From positions 1 through 5,622 of the forward strand of contig CAZOGW010000164.1 of the NCBI GenBank assembly GCA_964579415.1: a DNA stretch of 5,622 nt. Reading direction: 5' to 3'. Origin of the DNA: CAZOGW01 sp964579415 (GTDB lineage Bacteria > Actinomycetota > Acidimicrobiia > Spongiisociales > UBA5794). The position numbers were made by a program, and so were the translations under genes. A model generated the notes under the pieces. That model made no database searches, was not told where the DNA came from, and saw nothing but the letters and a program-made list of their open reading frames with translations. Positions 1 through 5,593 of the stretch are shown in pieces (positions within the stretch are counted from its first letter, which is position 1; each line of letters begins with the position of its first letter).

Positions 1-30
1 TGGCGTGACCCCCGGGGGTTGGTCCACCCG
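1..30 (+). repeat. left terminal inverted repeat of the IS3-family element
   Basis: This end matches the reverse complement of 1213-1241. Shared blocks are TGGC at the tip, GACCCC in the middle and GGTCCACCCG at the inner side, with a one-base length difference between the two ends. The terminal TG is typical of IS3 ends. The repeat is the binding and cleavage site of the element's own transposase. Confidence 0.8.
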
Positions 31-45
31 TGGTGAGAGTCCGTT

Positions 46-70
46 GCCCACAATGGTTGGGCGAAGGAGG
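46..70 (+). promoter_or_regulatory. hairpin plus strong ribosome binding site before orfA
   Basis: AAGGAGG at 64-70 lies 9 bases before the ATG at 80 and decides the orfA start. Directly before it, GCCCA (46-50) and TGGGC (58-62) can pair. Such small hairpins near IS ends can limit translation from read-through transcripts, but here this is only a suggestion because the stem is 5 bp and does not cover the binding site itself. Confidence 0.5.
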
Positions 71-79
71 ATCATCACG

Positions 80-358
80 ATGTCGAGACGAAGGCACACG
101 CCTGAGCAGATCATCCGGAAGCTTCGTGAGGCTGACCGGATGCTCGGTGAGGGCGCGGACGTAGCGGCGGTGGCCCGGCACCTGGAGGTGTCGGAGGCGA
201 CGTATCACCGGTGGCGGAACCAGTACGGCGGGATGAAGGCTGACGACGCCAAGCGCCTCAAGGAGCTGGAGCGCGAGAACACCCGGTTGAAGCGGATCGT
301 GGCTGACAAAGAACTCGAGATCGACGCCCTCAAGGAGATCGCCCGGGGAAACTGGTGA
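80..358 (+). CDS. IS3-family transposase OrfA (DNA-binding subunit)
   Basis: This 92-residue protein is the helix-turn-helix subunit of an IS3-type transposase and recognises the element's terminal repeats. Residues about 8-50 form the HTH, including the typical TPEQIIRKLREA start and SEATYHRWRNQYGG recognition part. Residues about 57-87 form a leucine-zipper coiled coil (KRLKELERENTRLKR), used in the family for OrfA/OrfAB multimerisation. The ATG at 80 is chosen because AAGGAGG lies 9 bases upstream. A longer in-frame start at 5 would fall inside the terminal repeat and has no ribosome binding site. The stop codon (356-358) overlaps the orfB GTG as GTGA. Length and ending (KEIARGNW) match IS407-like OrfA proteins. 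Confidence 0.92.
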   Translation: MSRRRHTPEQIIRKLREADRMLGEGADVAAVARHLEVSEATYHRWRNQYGGMKADDAKRLKELERENTRLKRIVADKELEIDALKEIARGNW

Positions 359-381
359 GCCCGTCGCGGCGGCGCCGGGCT
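346..381 (+). promoter_or_regulatory. candidate -1 programmed frameshift signal (slippery heptamer and hairpin)
   Basis: Bases 346-352 read GGGAAAC and are phased with orfA as G GGA AAC, the canonical X XXY YYZ arrangement. Slipping back one base puts the ribosome into the orfB frame two codons before the orfA stop. Five bases downstream, AGCCCG (358-363) can pair with CGGGCT (376-381) around a GC-rich loop, a position suited to a stimulatory structure. IS3 elements make their active OrfAB fusion this way, although A-rich heptamers are more usual. The GTGA overlap would also allow separate OrfB by coupled re-initiation. Confidence 0.6.
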
Positions 382-1212
382 GTGGACATGCTCCAGGCCC
401 GGCTCGGATTGTCGCAGCGGCGGGCGTGTCAGATCGTCGGTCAGCACCGCTCCACCCAACGCCACCAGCCCCCCGAACCGCACCCCGACGAGGCGGTGCG
501 GCGACGGTTGCGGGGTTTCGCCAAGGCTCATCCCCGTTGGGGATACCGCCGTGCCCACACCGTCCTTGTCGGTGAGGGGTATCGGGTCAACCGCAAGAAG
601 GTGCAGCGCCTGTGGCGCGAGGAGGGCCTCCGTGTCCCGGTGAAGAAGCGCAAGCGGCAACGCACCGGGGAGTCCACGACACCCGCGGACCGGCTTGTCG
701 CTGAGTACCCCGATCACGTGTGGGCGCTCGATTTCCAGTTCGACGTCACCGAAAGGGGCAAGACGATCAAGATCCTCCACGTCGTCGACGAGTTCACCCG
801 ACAATCCCTCGCCGACGTCGTGGCCTACTCCATCGACGCCGACGCCGTCGTCGCCACCTTGGACAAGATCGCCGGACCACGTGGCACCCACCCTGAGTTC
901 GTGAGGATGGACAACGGGCCCGAACTCACCGCCCACGCCCTCAAGGACTGGTGCCGGTTCACCGAAGCCGGCACCGCCTACATCGACCCCGGCTCGCCGT
1001 GGCAGAACCCCTGGGTCGAGTCCTACGGCTCACGCATGCGCGACGAGCTGCTGGGCATCGAAGCCTTCGACACCCTGCTCGAAGCCCAGGTCCTTGTCGC
1101 TGACTGGAGAGAGGAGTACAACACCTACCGACCCCACTCCGCCCTCGGGATGCTCACCCCGACCGAGTACGCTCGGCAATGGCGGAACAACCACCCACCA
1201 CGACTCTCATAG
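355..1212 (+). CDS. IS3-family transposase OrfB (DDE catalytic domain)
   Basis: This 285-residue frame is the catalytic part of an IS3 transposase, which copies the element out as a circle and re-inserts it. The N-terminal region (about 12-105) has the LGLSQRRACQIVGQHRSTQR segment and the HTH_21-like stretch around HPRWGYRRAH. The integrase core (rve) follows, with D126 (WALDF), D186 (RMDNGPE) and E222 (NPWVES). The last two are 35 residues apart, giving the DD(35)E signature of the family. The C-terminal YNTYRPHSALGMLTP block is also typical. The GTG at 355 gives the separate OrfB, and the active enzyme is probably the OrfAB frameshift product. The frame is intact and ends one base before the right terminal repeat. 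Confidence 0.95.
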   Translation: MSPSRRRRAVDMLQARLGLSQRRACQIVGQHRSTQRHQPPEPHPDEAVRRRLRGFAKAHPRWGYRRAHTVLVGEGYRVNRKKVQRLWREEGLRVPVKKRKRQRTGESTTPADRLVAEYPDHVWALDFQFDVTERGKTIKILHVVDEFTRQSLADVVAYSIDADAVVATLDKIAGPRGTHPEFVRMDNGPELTAHALKDWCRFTEAGTAYIDPGSPWQNPWVESYGSRMRDELLGIEAFDTLLEAQVLVADWREEYNTYRPHSALGMLTPTEYARQWRNNHPPRLS

Positions 1213-2661
1213 CGGGTGGACCGACCAACGGGGTCCAGCCAGACTCATCGCGGCTTCATCATCGAACGTGCGTGCCACCGCGAAGGCTCCGACGGTGAGC
1301 GTGTCGCGCGCGTCCTCGGCATCGCGCTCGAGTTGATCGACGCGGTTGCGTAGCCGCACGAGAGATGTGAGTCCCTGCTCCAACGACTCGAACTCTTCGC
1401 CGAGCGTGGTGTGGTGCGCCGCAGCATCCCTAAATGCTGCCTTATCGGCTTCAGTCGACTTCAGCGAAAGGAGCCTCGATAGGTACTCGGACAGTTGGCT
1501 CTGATGGTCGCGCGAACCGAGCCGAAGCAGAACAGGCCGCGACCCAAGCGCGTTGACGCGTTCTTCGACGACGTCGACGGCCTTGTTGTTCTTTGATGCA
1601 AACAGCACCGATGTTCCGCTATATGCGGCGTTTAGCAAGATTGATGACACGACTTGGGACTTGCCTGTGCCGGGAGGGCCTGTAATGACGGTCAGGTTGC
1701 GGGTCATGGCCTTCCGCACAGCTTCCCGTTGCTCGATGTTGAGCGGTAGCGGTTCAAGGAGCATCCCGTTGACGCCCCTGCCTGCGGCTGGTCTGGCGCT
1801 GATCTCCTCGCCGTGTTGTTGAACGGCCGCGGCCTCGGGGCTTGGGGCATCGGGTGAGCTGGCGTCTCCTCGAGCGACAGAGATCCAGTCGCTGATCGCT
1901 GTGCCTACGCCGGCGACACTGTTCTCAGCTGGTTGGGGCTTGCGAAGCTCCGCGAGTTCGTACTCGAGTCCGACGGTGAACTTCTGTGCTTCGCCGACAA
2001 GGATGATCGCTCGGTTGTAGATGCCCACCTGATCCGCTTCATGGAGACCCGCAACGGAAGTGTCCTCTCCTCTCACTCCCGGGGTTACGAGGATGGCGGG
2101 GTCGGGTTCTTCGACCCAGTTCCATTCGGGATGCTCCGCTCTCAGACGCCGACACACTCCGCTGAGGTCGATGTTGACGTCAAGGCCAGATAGTCCGACG
2201 GCTTCTTCAAGGTCAACGAGTTCTTCGACGGGCGATCCGCCATCGCCGAATCCGAGGAGGAATCTGAGTGCCTCGGGGTTGAACGAGGCGGGTAGCTCCG
2301 GGTTGCGTGCCGGTCGGACAATCAGGGGATAGATGCGACGTGCGGTAGTGCCCTTCTGAGTCGTCCAGACATGGTGATACGGCAGGTACCCGACGTACAG
2401 CTCTTTGTCGCGGTCCTTGGTGACCTTCGCTTCCAGTTGTGCAACGGCCGGCACGTCTCTGGTGAATAGCTCGTCGCCGTTGAGCGGGTTTCCAGGCAGT
2501 TCGACGTAGTCGAGCCCGTATTGAGAGCGAGCCCAGGCCGAGACTTCGGGCCGCCGTTCGTAGGTGAGGCAGTCGAGGTAGTAGCCAGCAAGACGGTGGA
2601 GGTTCAGGCCGTTGCTCGTTGAGCCATCGGCGGTGACGTCGAGTGCAGAGTCGTCTGTCAT
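1207..2661 (-). CDS. SF1 helicase/AAA ATPase, 3'-truncated by the IS insertion
   Basis: This is the front part of a large superfamily 1 (UPF1/DNA2-like) helicase, 484 residues as it stands. Residues 1-300 form an unrecognised N-terminal region. LNIEQREAV (307-315) looks like a Q-motif region, GPPGTGKS (328-335) is Walker A, and SVLFASKNNKAVDVVEERV (about 351-369) is motif Ia. A charged, probably coiled-coil segment covers about 415-455. Motifs II to VI, including the DExx box, are absent because the IS cuts the gene. Host coding ends at about residue 473, and the last 11 residues and the stop come from the IS end. The ATG at 2661 is chosen because it follows the AbiEii stop by 43 bp. A longer in-frame start at 2913 would overlap AbiEii by about 200 bp. 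Only a weak purine-rich ribosome binding site is visible. The gene is probably co-transcribed with abiE. The remaining part is expected beyond the left edge of the window. Confidence 0.85.
   Translation of the reverse strand: MTDDSALDVTADGSTSNGLNLHRLAGYYLDCLTYERRPEVSAWARSQYGLDYVELPGNPLNGDELFTRDVPAVAQLEAKVTKDRDKELYVGYLPYHHVWTTQKGTTARRIYPLIVRPARNPELPASFNPEALRFLLGFGDGGSPVEELVDLEEAVGLSGLDVNIDLSGVCRRLRAEHPEWNWVEEPDPAILVTPGVRGEDTSVAGLHEADQVGIYNRAIILVGEAQKFTVGLEYELAELRKPQPAENSVAGVGTAISDWISVARGDASSPDAPSPEAAAVQQHGEEISARPAAGRGVNGMLLEPLPLNIEQREAVRKAMTRNLTVITGPPGTGKSQVVSSILLNAAYSGTSVLFASKNNKAVDVVEERVNALGSRPVLLRLGSRDHQSQLSEYLSRLLSLKSTEADKAAFRDAAAHHTTLGEEFESLEQGLTSLVRLRNRVDQLERDAEDARDTLTVGAFAVARTFDDEAAMSLAGPRWSVHPL
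1213..1241 (-). repeat. right terminal inverted repeat of the IS3-family element
   Basis: The reverse complement matches the left end (1-30) in the TGGC tip, GACCCC and GGTCCACCCG blocks. The element therefore ends at 1241 with GCCA, and the interrupted helicase gene resumes at 1242. The repeat also supplies most of the foreign codons at the end of the truncated helicase frame. Confidence 0.8.
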
Positions 2662-2704
2662 CCCCCACCAACTTCTCTCGTCGCGGAACACACTGTCGGC
2701 GCAC

Positions 2705-4051
2705 TCATATCGGGTATCCGACTCGACCAGGGCAAGGGATGCCCCCTGGATCCTTGTGAGGGTTGAGCCTCGTACCCGGTCGCGAGCGGGCGAACGCCCT
2801 ACCGCAGACCGGGCACTCCACCCGGTACGGCCGAGCACCGGACGTGCGACGACGATGCGAGGGTCGGCGAGTAGTCGGCGGCGCAGCAAGCGCACCTGAC
2901 GGACGGAACTCAACGAGGCGCACGGGCGTGAAGGGCTCGGTTGTGATGTCGATCGACTGGATTCGGTCGACCCGGTACGAACGCAGCTGGCGATTGTCCC
3001 TTCGGACCGCGTAGAGGAGGAGGTTGCCGTCGCGGGTAACCCGCAGCGAGTAGGGCTCTACGCGTCGCACGGTGCCGCGATATCCGAGATCGACACAGAG
3101 CCTGTTGGCCCCGGCGAACCGGACGGGTTCGAGGGCTGGACCGGAACCCCACGACCATGCTGCCGGTGAGGGCACCCAGACGCTCTCCCCTGCTCCACCA
3201 GCTGGAGCCAGAACCTCGATCTCGAGTTCACCGTTAAGCCACCGGAACAGTCCAGGGAGCCTGTCCCAGTAGTGATCGAGCGGAGGCAGCGCCGGGAGCT
3301 GATGCCCGAGCATGTTCACCCACTCCGATTCAAGTTCGACGCGGTGAGGTGATTCCAGCAACAGCTCAAAGGTGGGAACCGGCACGCCCTTCGATTCACA
3401 CTTCGCGATCAGAGTCTCGTGGACGAGCTCGGCCTCATCGACAAGACCGGGGTAGTCGAGGAGGAAGACGATGTCGTAGAGGTCCCTCGGTCGTCCTCGC
3501 TCGCCCATCGCCCTGATCTTCTCGGCGTACACCTCCTCCAGGGAGTAGCAGCGCACGGTTGCTGGTTCGGGGAGTTGATCGGAGTAGAGATGCTGGATGG
3601 GTCGCATCACCGGCGGTCTGGCGACTTGCTCATCCGGCGTAAGGTCAAGTCGAACACTGGCTGGGCTCGGAGCGTTGCGCGGGCCCCGGTAGTAGATCCG
3701 GCCTTCCACGCTCCCATTCGGCCGGACGCGCAGCCTGGGCTCCCGCACCCCGAAGTCGATACCTGACTCCGTGCCAATGCGCTCGAGCATCCGACTGAGG
3801 TGCGTCAACACCTGGTCTTCGGTGATCGGGCCGCCCTCCAGAACGGTGAAGTCGAGATCCTCTGAGAATCGGAAGGTCTCCAAGTAGCACTTCTTCAGAC
3901 ACGTTCCGCCTTTGAACACCCAGCCGTCACGCAGCGCGGGTTCAGTACCGATCCCGGCAAGCACCCAGCCGAGGACGTAGTCCTTCTCTACGACGTCGTC
4001 GCGAAGACGCCATTCCGCCACTCGGTCGCGGAGATCACGCTCGTTGATCAC
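2705..4051 (-). CDS. abiEii: AbiEii/AbiGii-type nucleotidyltransferase toxin with C-terminal WYL-like and zinc-binding regions
   Basis: This 448-residue toxin belongs to the DUF1814/AbiEii family, whose members transfer nucleotides from NTP to tRNA or other acceptors and arrest growth. The family motifs are complete: EKDYVLGWVLAGI (22-34), FKGGTCLKK (46-54), RFSEDLDF (61-68, metal-binding D65 and D67), EEVYAEKIRA (172-181) and GRPRDLYDIVFLL (186-198). Residues about 310-384 resemble a WYL domain (RRVEPYSLRVTRDGNLLLYAVRR... then LRSYRVDRIQSIDITTEPF). Residues 413-440 have C413, C416, H432 and C440 in a CPxCG-type zinc motif. Ordinary AbiEii proteins are about 280-350 residues, so the tail is an extension. 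The GTG start at 4051 overlaps the abiEi stop as GTGA, implying translational coupling. A longer start at 4090 would only add residues antisense to nothing conserved and overlap abiEi further. The toxin call is firm, the WYL call good, and the zinc role inferred. Confidence 0.92.
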   Translation of the reverse strand: MINERDLRDRVAEWRLRDDVVEKDYVLGWVLAGIGTEPALRDGWVFKGGTCLKKCYLETFRFSEDLDFTVLEGGPITEDQVLTHLSRMLERIGTESGIDFGVREPRLRVRPNGSVEGRIYYRGPRNAPSPASVRLDLTPDEQVARPPVMRPIQHLYSDQLPEPATVRCYSLEEVYAEKIRAMGERGRPRDLYDIVFLLDYPGLVDEAELVHETLIAKCESKGVPVPTFELLLESPHRVELESEWVNMLGHQLPALPPLDHYWDRLPGLFRWLNGELEIEVLAPAGGAGESVWVPSPAAWSWGSGPALEPVRFAGANRLCVDLGYRGTVRRVEPYSLRVTRDGNLLLYAVRRDNRQLRSYRVDRIQSIDITTEPFTPVRLVEFRPSGALAAPPTTRRPSHRRRTSGARPYRVECPVCGRAFARSRPGTRLNPHKDPGGIPCPGRVGYPI

Positions 4052-4854
4052 TCCGCACTCCTCACTCGCACGTTCACGCGGATGCCCCAACGGGATACGG
4101 TCGGACCCTTGGTGTCGACCGATGGATCAAGGTCATTCACGCCGGCCGTCCGACGGGCCAAACAGTGCTCCACAAGCTCGGGCGCATCGATGCCCAGCTC
4201 CTCAATCAGATACCCCAGTCGCTTGAAGACAGCCCCGACCGCCAACCGGTCGCCGTACTCGACAAGGTGTGCTTCATCGCGGTGCTCCCCATCGAAGTAT
4301 TCCGAGACCATCTCAGCGACCTGACGAATCCCGCCGCCCCACGTCGGATGGGCCAACACATCGATCACCGTTCGAGACGGATCGGTGACATTGATTCGCT
4401 GGCTGCCTCGCCACACCGGCACCAGACCGAAGTGCTTCGATGGCTCGAGAGAGTGGAGTACGAACGTCGTACCGCCGATCGTCGGAGTCCGGTCTCGGGG
4501 ACGCTGACCGGTCACGACCAGAACATCACGGAAGATCTGCTCGGTGAGACCCCAATGCTCAGCGGCACTCCATCCGGCGATGTATGCAGGTTCAAAGACC
4601 ACCTTTGCGACGACCCAGGGATCCTGATGCGCCTCCCCGGACCGATGCGCGTCTAGCGGAACCGGGAGATACAGGCCACGGCGTACACGATCGAGCCATC
4701 CCCGATCGGCTAGGTACCGAACGAGACGTCGAGCCCGGGCCAGACTGATGTCGAGCGCTCCAGCCGCATCACGCGCCGTGAACGGTTCGGCGAAGGCGCG
4801 GTGCAACCGCTCGACATACCGACGATTCTCAGAGGAGAGACCACCTGCTGACAT
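4048..4854 (-). CDS. abiEi: type IV toxin-antitoxin system antitoxin/repressor AbiEi
   Basis: This 268-residue protein is the AbiEi partner of the downstream toxin. Family members neutralise AbiEii without a stable complex and repress their own promoter. Residues about 8-64 form a winged helix (FTARDAAGALDISLARARRLVRYLADRGWLDRVRRGLY), with the wing ending in GLYLPVP. The AYIAGWSAAEHWGLTEQ block (90-106) and the VLVVTGQRPR and INVTDPSRTVIDVLAHPTWGG blocks (about 111-175) are the conserved AbiEi C-terminal domain, required in studied homologues for antitoxicity and cooperative DNA binding. It is the first gene of the operon. The ATG at 4854 has no Shine-Dalgarno sequence and sits just after a likely -10 element, so the mRNA may be nearly leaderless. 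An inverted repeat immediately upstream is the probable self-operator. The stop overlaps the abiEii GTG. Confidence 0.93.
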   Translation of the reverse strand: MSAGGLSSENRRYVERLHRAFAEPFTARDAAGALDISLARARRLVRYLADRGWLDRVRRGLYLPVPLDAHRSGEAHQDPWVVAKVVFEPAYIAGWSAAEHWGLTEQIFRDVLVVTGQRPRDRTPTIGGTTFVLHSLEPSKHFGLVPVWRGSQRINVTDPSRTVIDVLAHPTWGGGIRQVAEMVSEYFDGEHRDEAHLVEYGDRLAVGAVFKRLGYLIEELGIDAPELVEHCLARRTAGVNDLDPSVDTKGPTVSRWGIRVNVRVRSAE

Positions 4855-4861
4855 TACAAGC

Positions 4862-4892
4862 GTAGTTTAGCCCATGCTCTGGGCGATACTAC
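4862..4892 (-). promoter_or_regulatory. abiE promoter with candidate AbiEi operator (inverted repeat)
   Basis: Half-sites GTAGTTTAGCCC (4862-4873) and GTAGTATCGCCC (read on the minus strand, 4892-4881) match at 10 of 12 positions around a 7-base spacer. On the minus strand a TAAACT hexamer (4869-4864) fits an actinobacterial -10 element and ends 9 bases before the abiEi ATG, predicting transcription start at or next to the start codon. No good -35 is seen. The repeat overlaps the -10, so a bound protein would block polymerase. AbiEi proteins are known to autorepress through inverted repeats in their promoter; that this repeat is the site is inference. Confidence 0.65.
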
Positions 4893-5083
4893 ACTTTGGT
4901 TGTCCGACGGACCCTATCGAAGCCCGAGGGGCCGTTTCGGCGTTGGCGGTTTGCGCTGGCCCTTCAGTTCCTTGGTCATCCCTCCGAATACCTCGCCTCG
5001 CCTGAAGCGTCGCGCCTTCCCTTTCCATCCCGGCTCGGGGACCTTGAAGAAGCGCTCACCAAAGGGGGACGCCGGCCAATACC
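4893..5083. other. intergenic region without a supported gene
   Basis: No start with a ribosome binding site and no recognisable protein family was found. A perfect 11-base palindrome, GTCCG-A-CGGAC, lies at 4902-4912 next to the abiE promoter. A minus-strand open frame ending at 4914 encodes a basic stretch containing GERFFKVPEPGWKG and RRGEVFGGMTKELKG. It looks more protein-like than the opposite-strand frames but has no start context and no recognised relative, so it could be a decayed gene end or chance. The ISL3 remnant begins at the right boundary. Confidence 0.4.
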
Positions 5084-5404
5084 ATGGTCTGCGGGTTCTC
5101 AAGCATCGACGACTACGACCTGGCATGCGAGTTCGTTGATCAACTCGCCAACGACCTGTGCGACACTTCGATGCCTGAAGAGGTGCGGTCGTTGGGTCGC
5201 ACGATTGCACGGTGGCGGGACCAGATCGTGGCCTGGCACCAGTCCCGGGTGTCGAACGGACCGACCGAGGCGGTGAACAACCTGGTGAAGCGGGTATGGC
5301 GCGTCACGTTCGGGATCACCAACTTCCGGAACTACCGAATCCGGGCACTCCTATACGTCGGCAAACCCAACTGGGACCGACTCGCCACCCTCACACCCCG
5401 CTAG
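5084..5404 (+). pseudogene. ISL3-family transposase, C-terminal remnant
   Basis: The frame encodes only the end of an ISL3-type DDE transposase. Residues about 9-48 (DDYDLACEFVDQLANDLCD... then LGRTIARWRDQI) and especially 55-100 (RVSNGPTEAVNNLVKRVWRVTFGITNFRNYRIRALLYVGKPNWDRL) match the conserved C-terminus, including the catalytic glutamate (E62) in the NGPTEA block. Full family members are about 400 residues and include a zinc-finger/HTH front and two catalytic aspartates, all missing here. The ATG at 5084 has no ribosome binding site and homology probably starts near 5105, so the apparent start is accidental. No in-frame stop lies within the remnant. It cannot transpose and marks an old insertion or deletion next to the tRNA. 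Confidence 0.85.
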
Positions 5405-5498
5405 AACGCGAAGGTCCCACCAAACCTTCAGGTGAAGCTGCGGCGCGGGCGCTGGCCACGGCCGTTCTCCGGCCAGGCACTGCATTCCGTCAGACGTG

Positions 5499-5522
5499 TC
5501 CGTTAGAAGTTCCGTTAGAAGT
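5499..5522. repeat. 12-bp tandem duplication
   Basis: TCCGTTAGAAGT occurs twice in immediate succession (5499-5510 and 5511-5522). It lies in the non-coding stretch 5405-5560 between the transposase remnant and the tRNA terminator. The same stretch also holds a 6-bp hairpin, GAAGGT/ACCTTC (5410-5429), just after the transposase stop. No coding frame or known element is recognised in it. The duplication could be replication slippage or a recombination scar. Confidence 0.8.
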
Positions 5523-5560
5523 CAGCCTTCCGAGCCGATCTGCTCCGAACCCGAGAAAGC

Positions 5561-5589
5561 CGAAAGCCCTTGCGTAGCAAGGGCTTTCG
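5561..5589 (-). terminator. hairpin downstream of the tRNA, likely transcription terminator
   Basis: CGAAAGCCCTTGC (5561-5573) and GCAAGGGCTTTCG (5577-5589) are perfectly complementary, giving a 13-bp stem with a 3-base loop. On the minus strand it begins 4 bases after the tRNA 3' end, as expected for termination of the tRNA transcript. The trailing T-tract is weak (GCTTTC), so it may act as a GC-rich actinobacterial terminator or processing structure. Transcription from the left side would also be stopped by it. Confidence 0.75.
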
Positions 5590-5593
5590 TTCG

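Larger units (their letters stand above)
1..1241 (+). mobile_element. IS3-family insertion sequence (IS407-like), apparently complete
   Basis: The element starts with TGGC at the first base of the window and ends with GCCA at 1241. Imperfect terminal inverted repeats flank two overlapping transposase frames (orfA, orfB), which is the standard IS3 layout and about 1.24 kb long. The OrfA and OrfB sequences resemble the IS407 branch (inferred from remembered family sequence, not a search). Both frames are open and the catalytic triad is intact, so the copy looks functional. It is inserted in antisense orientation inside a minus-strand helicase gene. IS407-like elements normally duplicate 4 bp of target. 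The right flank reads GACT (1242-1245), but the left flank lies outside the window, so the duplication cannot be checked. Confidence 0.9.

Noticed and set aside
205..936. 243-codon open frame on the minus strand
   Set aside because: It lies antisense to orfA/orfB, which are clear transposase genes; its sequence is rich in G, V, L, P and R as expected for a GC-rich shadow frame.
1242..1245. GACT as a target-site duplication
   Set aside because: Only the right copy can be seen; the left flank of the IS lies outside the window, so the duplication cannot be claimed.
2213..2704. 163-codon minus-strand open frame starting right after the abiEii stop
   Set aside because: It is a shifted frame of the helicase gene, with an Arg/Pro-rich composition and no conserved motif.
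2662..2913. Longer helicase start at 2913
   Set aside because: The extra 84 residues lie wholly over the end of abiEii in another frame, are Arg-rich and unlike a domain; the ATG at 2661 fits the gene spacing better.
4052..4090. Longer AbiEii start at 4090
   Set aside because: AbiEii family similarity begins with INERDLRDRVAEW right after the GTG at 4051, and the GTGA overlap with abiEi explains the start; the 13 extra residues carry nothing conserved.
4165..4656. 163-codon plus-strand open frame
   Set aside because: It is the complement of abiEi, has no ribosome binding site and no recognisable domain.
5451..5476. CTGGCC...GGCCAG inverted repeat as a terminator or right end of the ISL3 element
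   Set aside because: The stem is only 6 bp with a 14-base loop and no T-tract, and no matching left end exists in the window.
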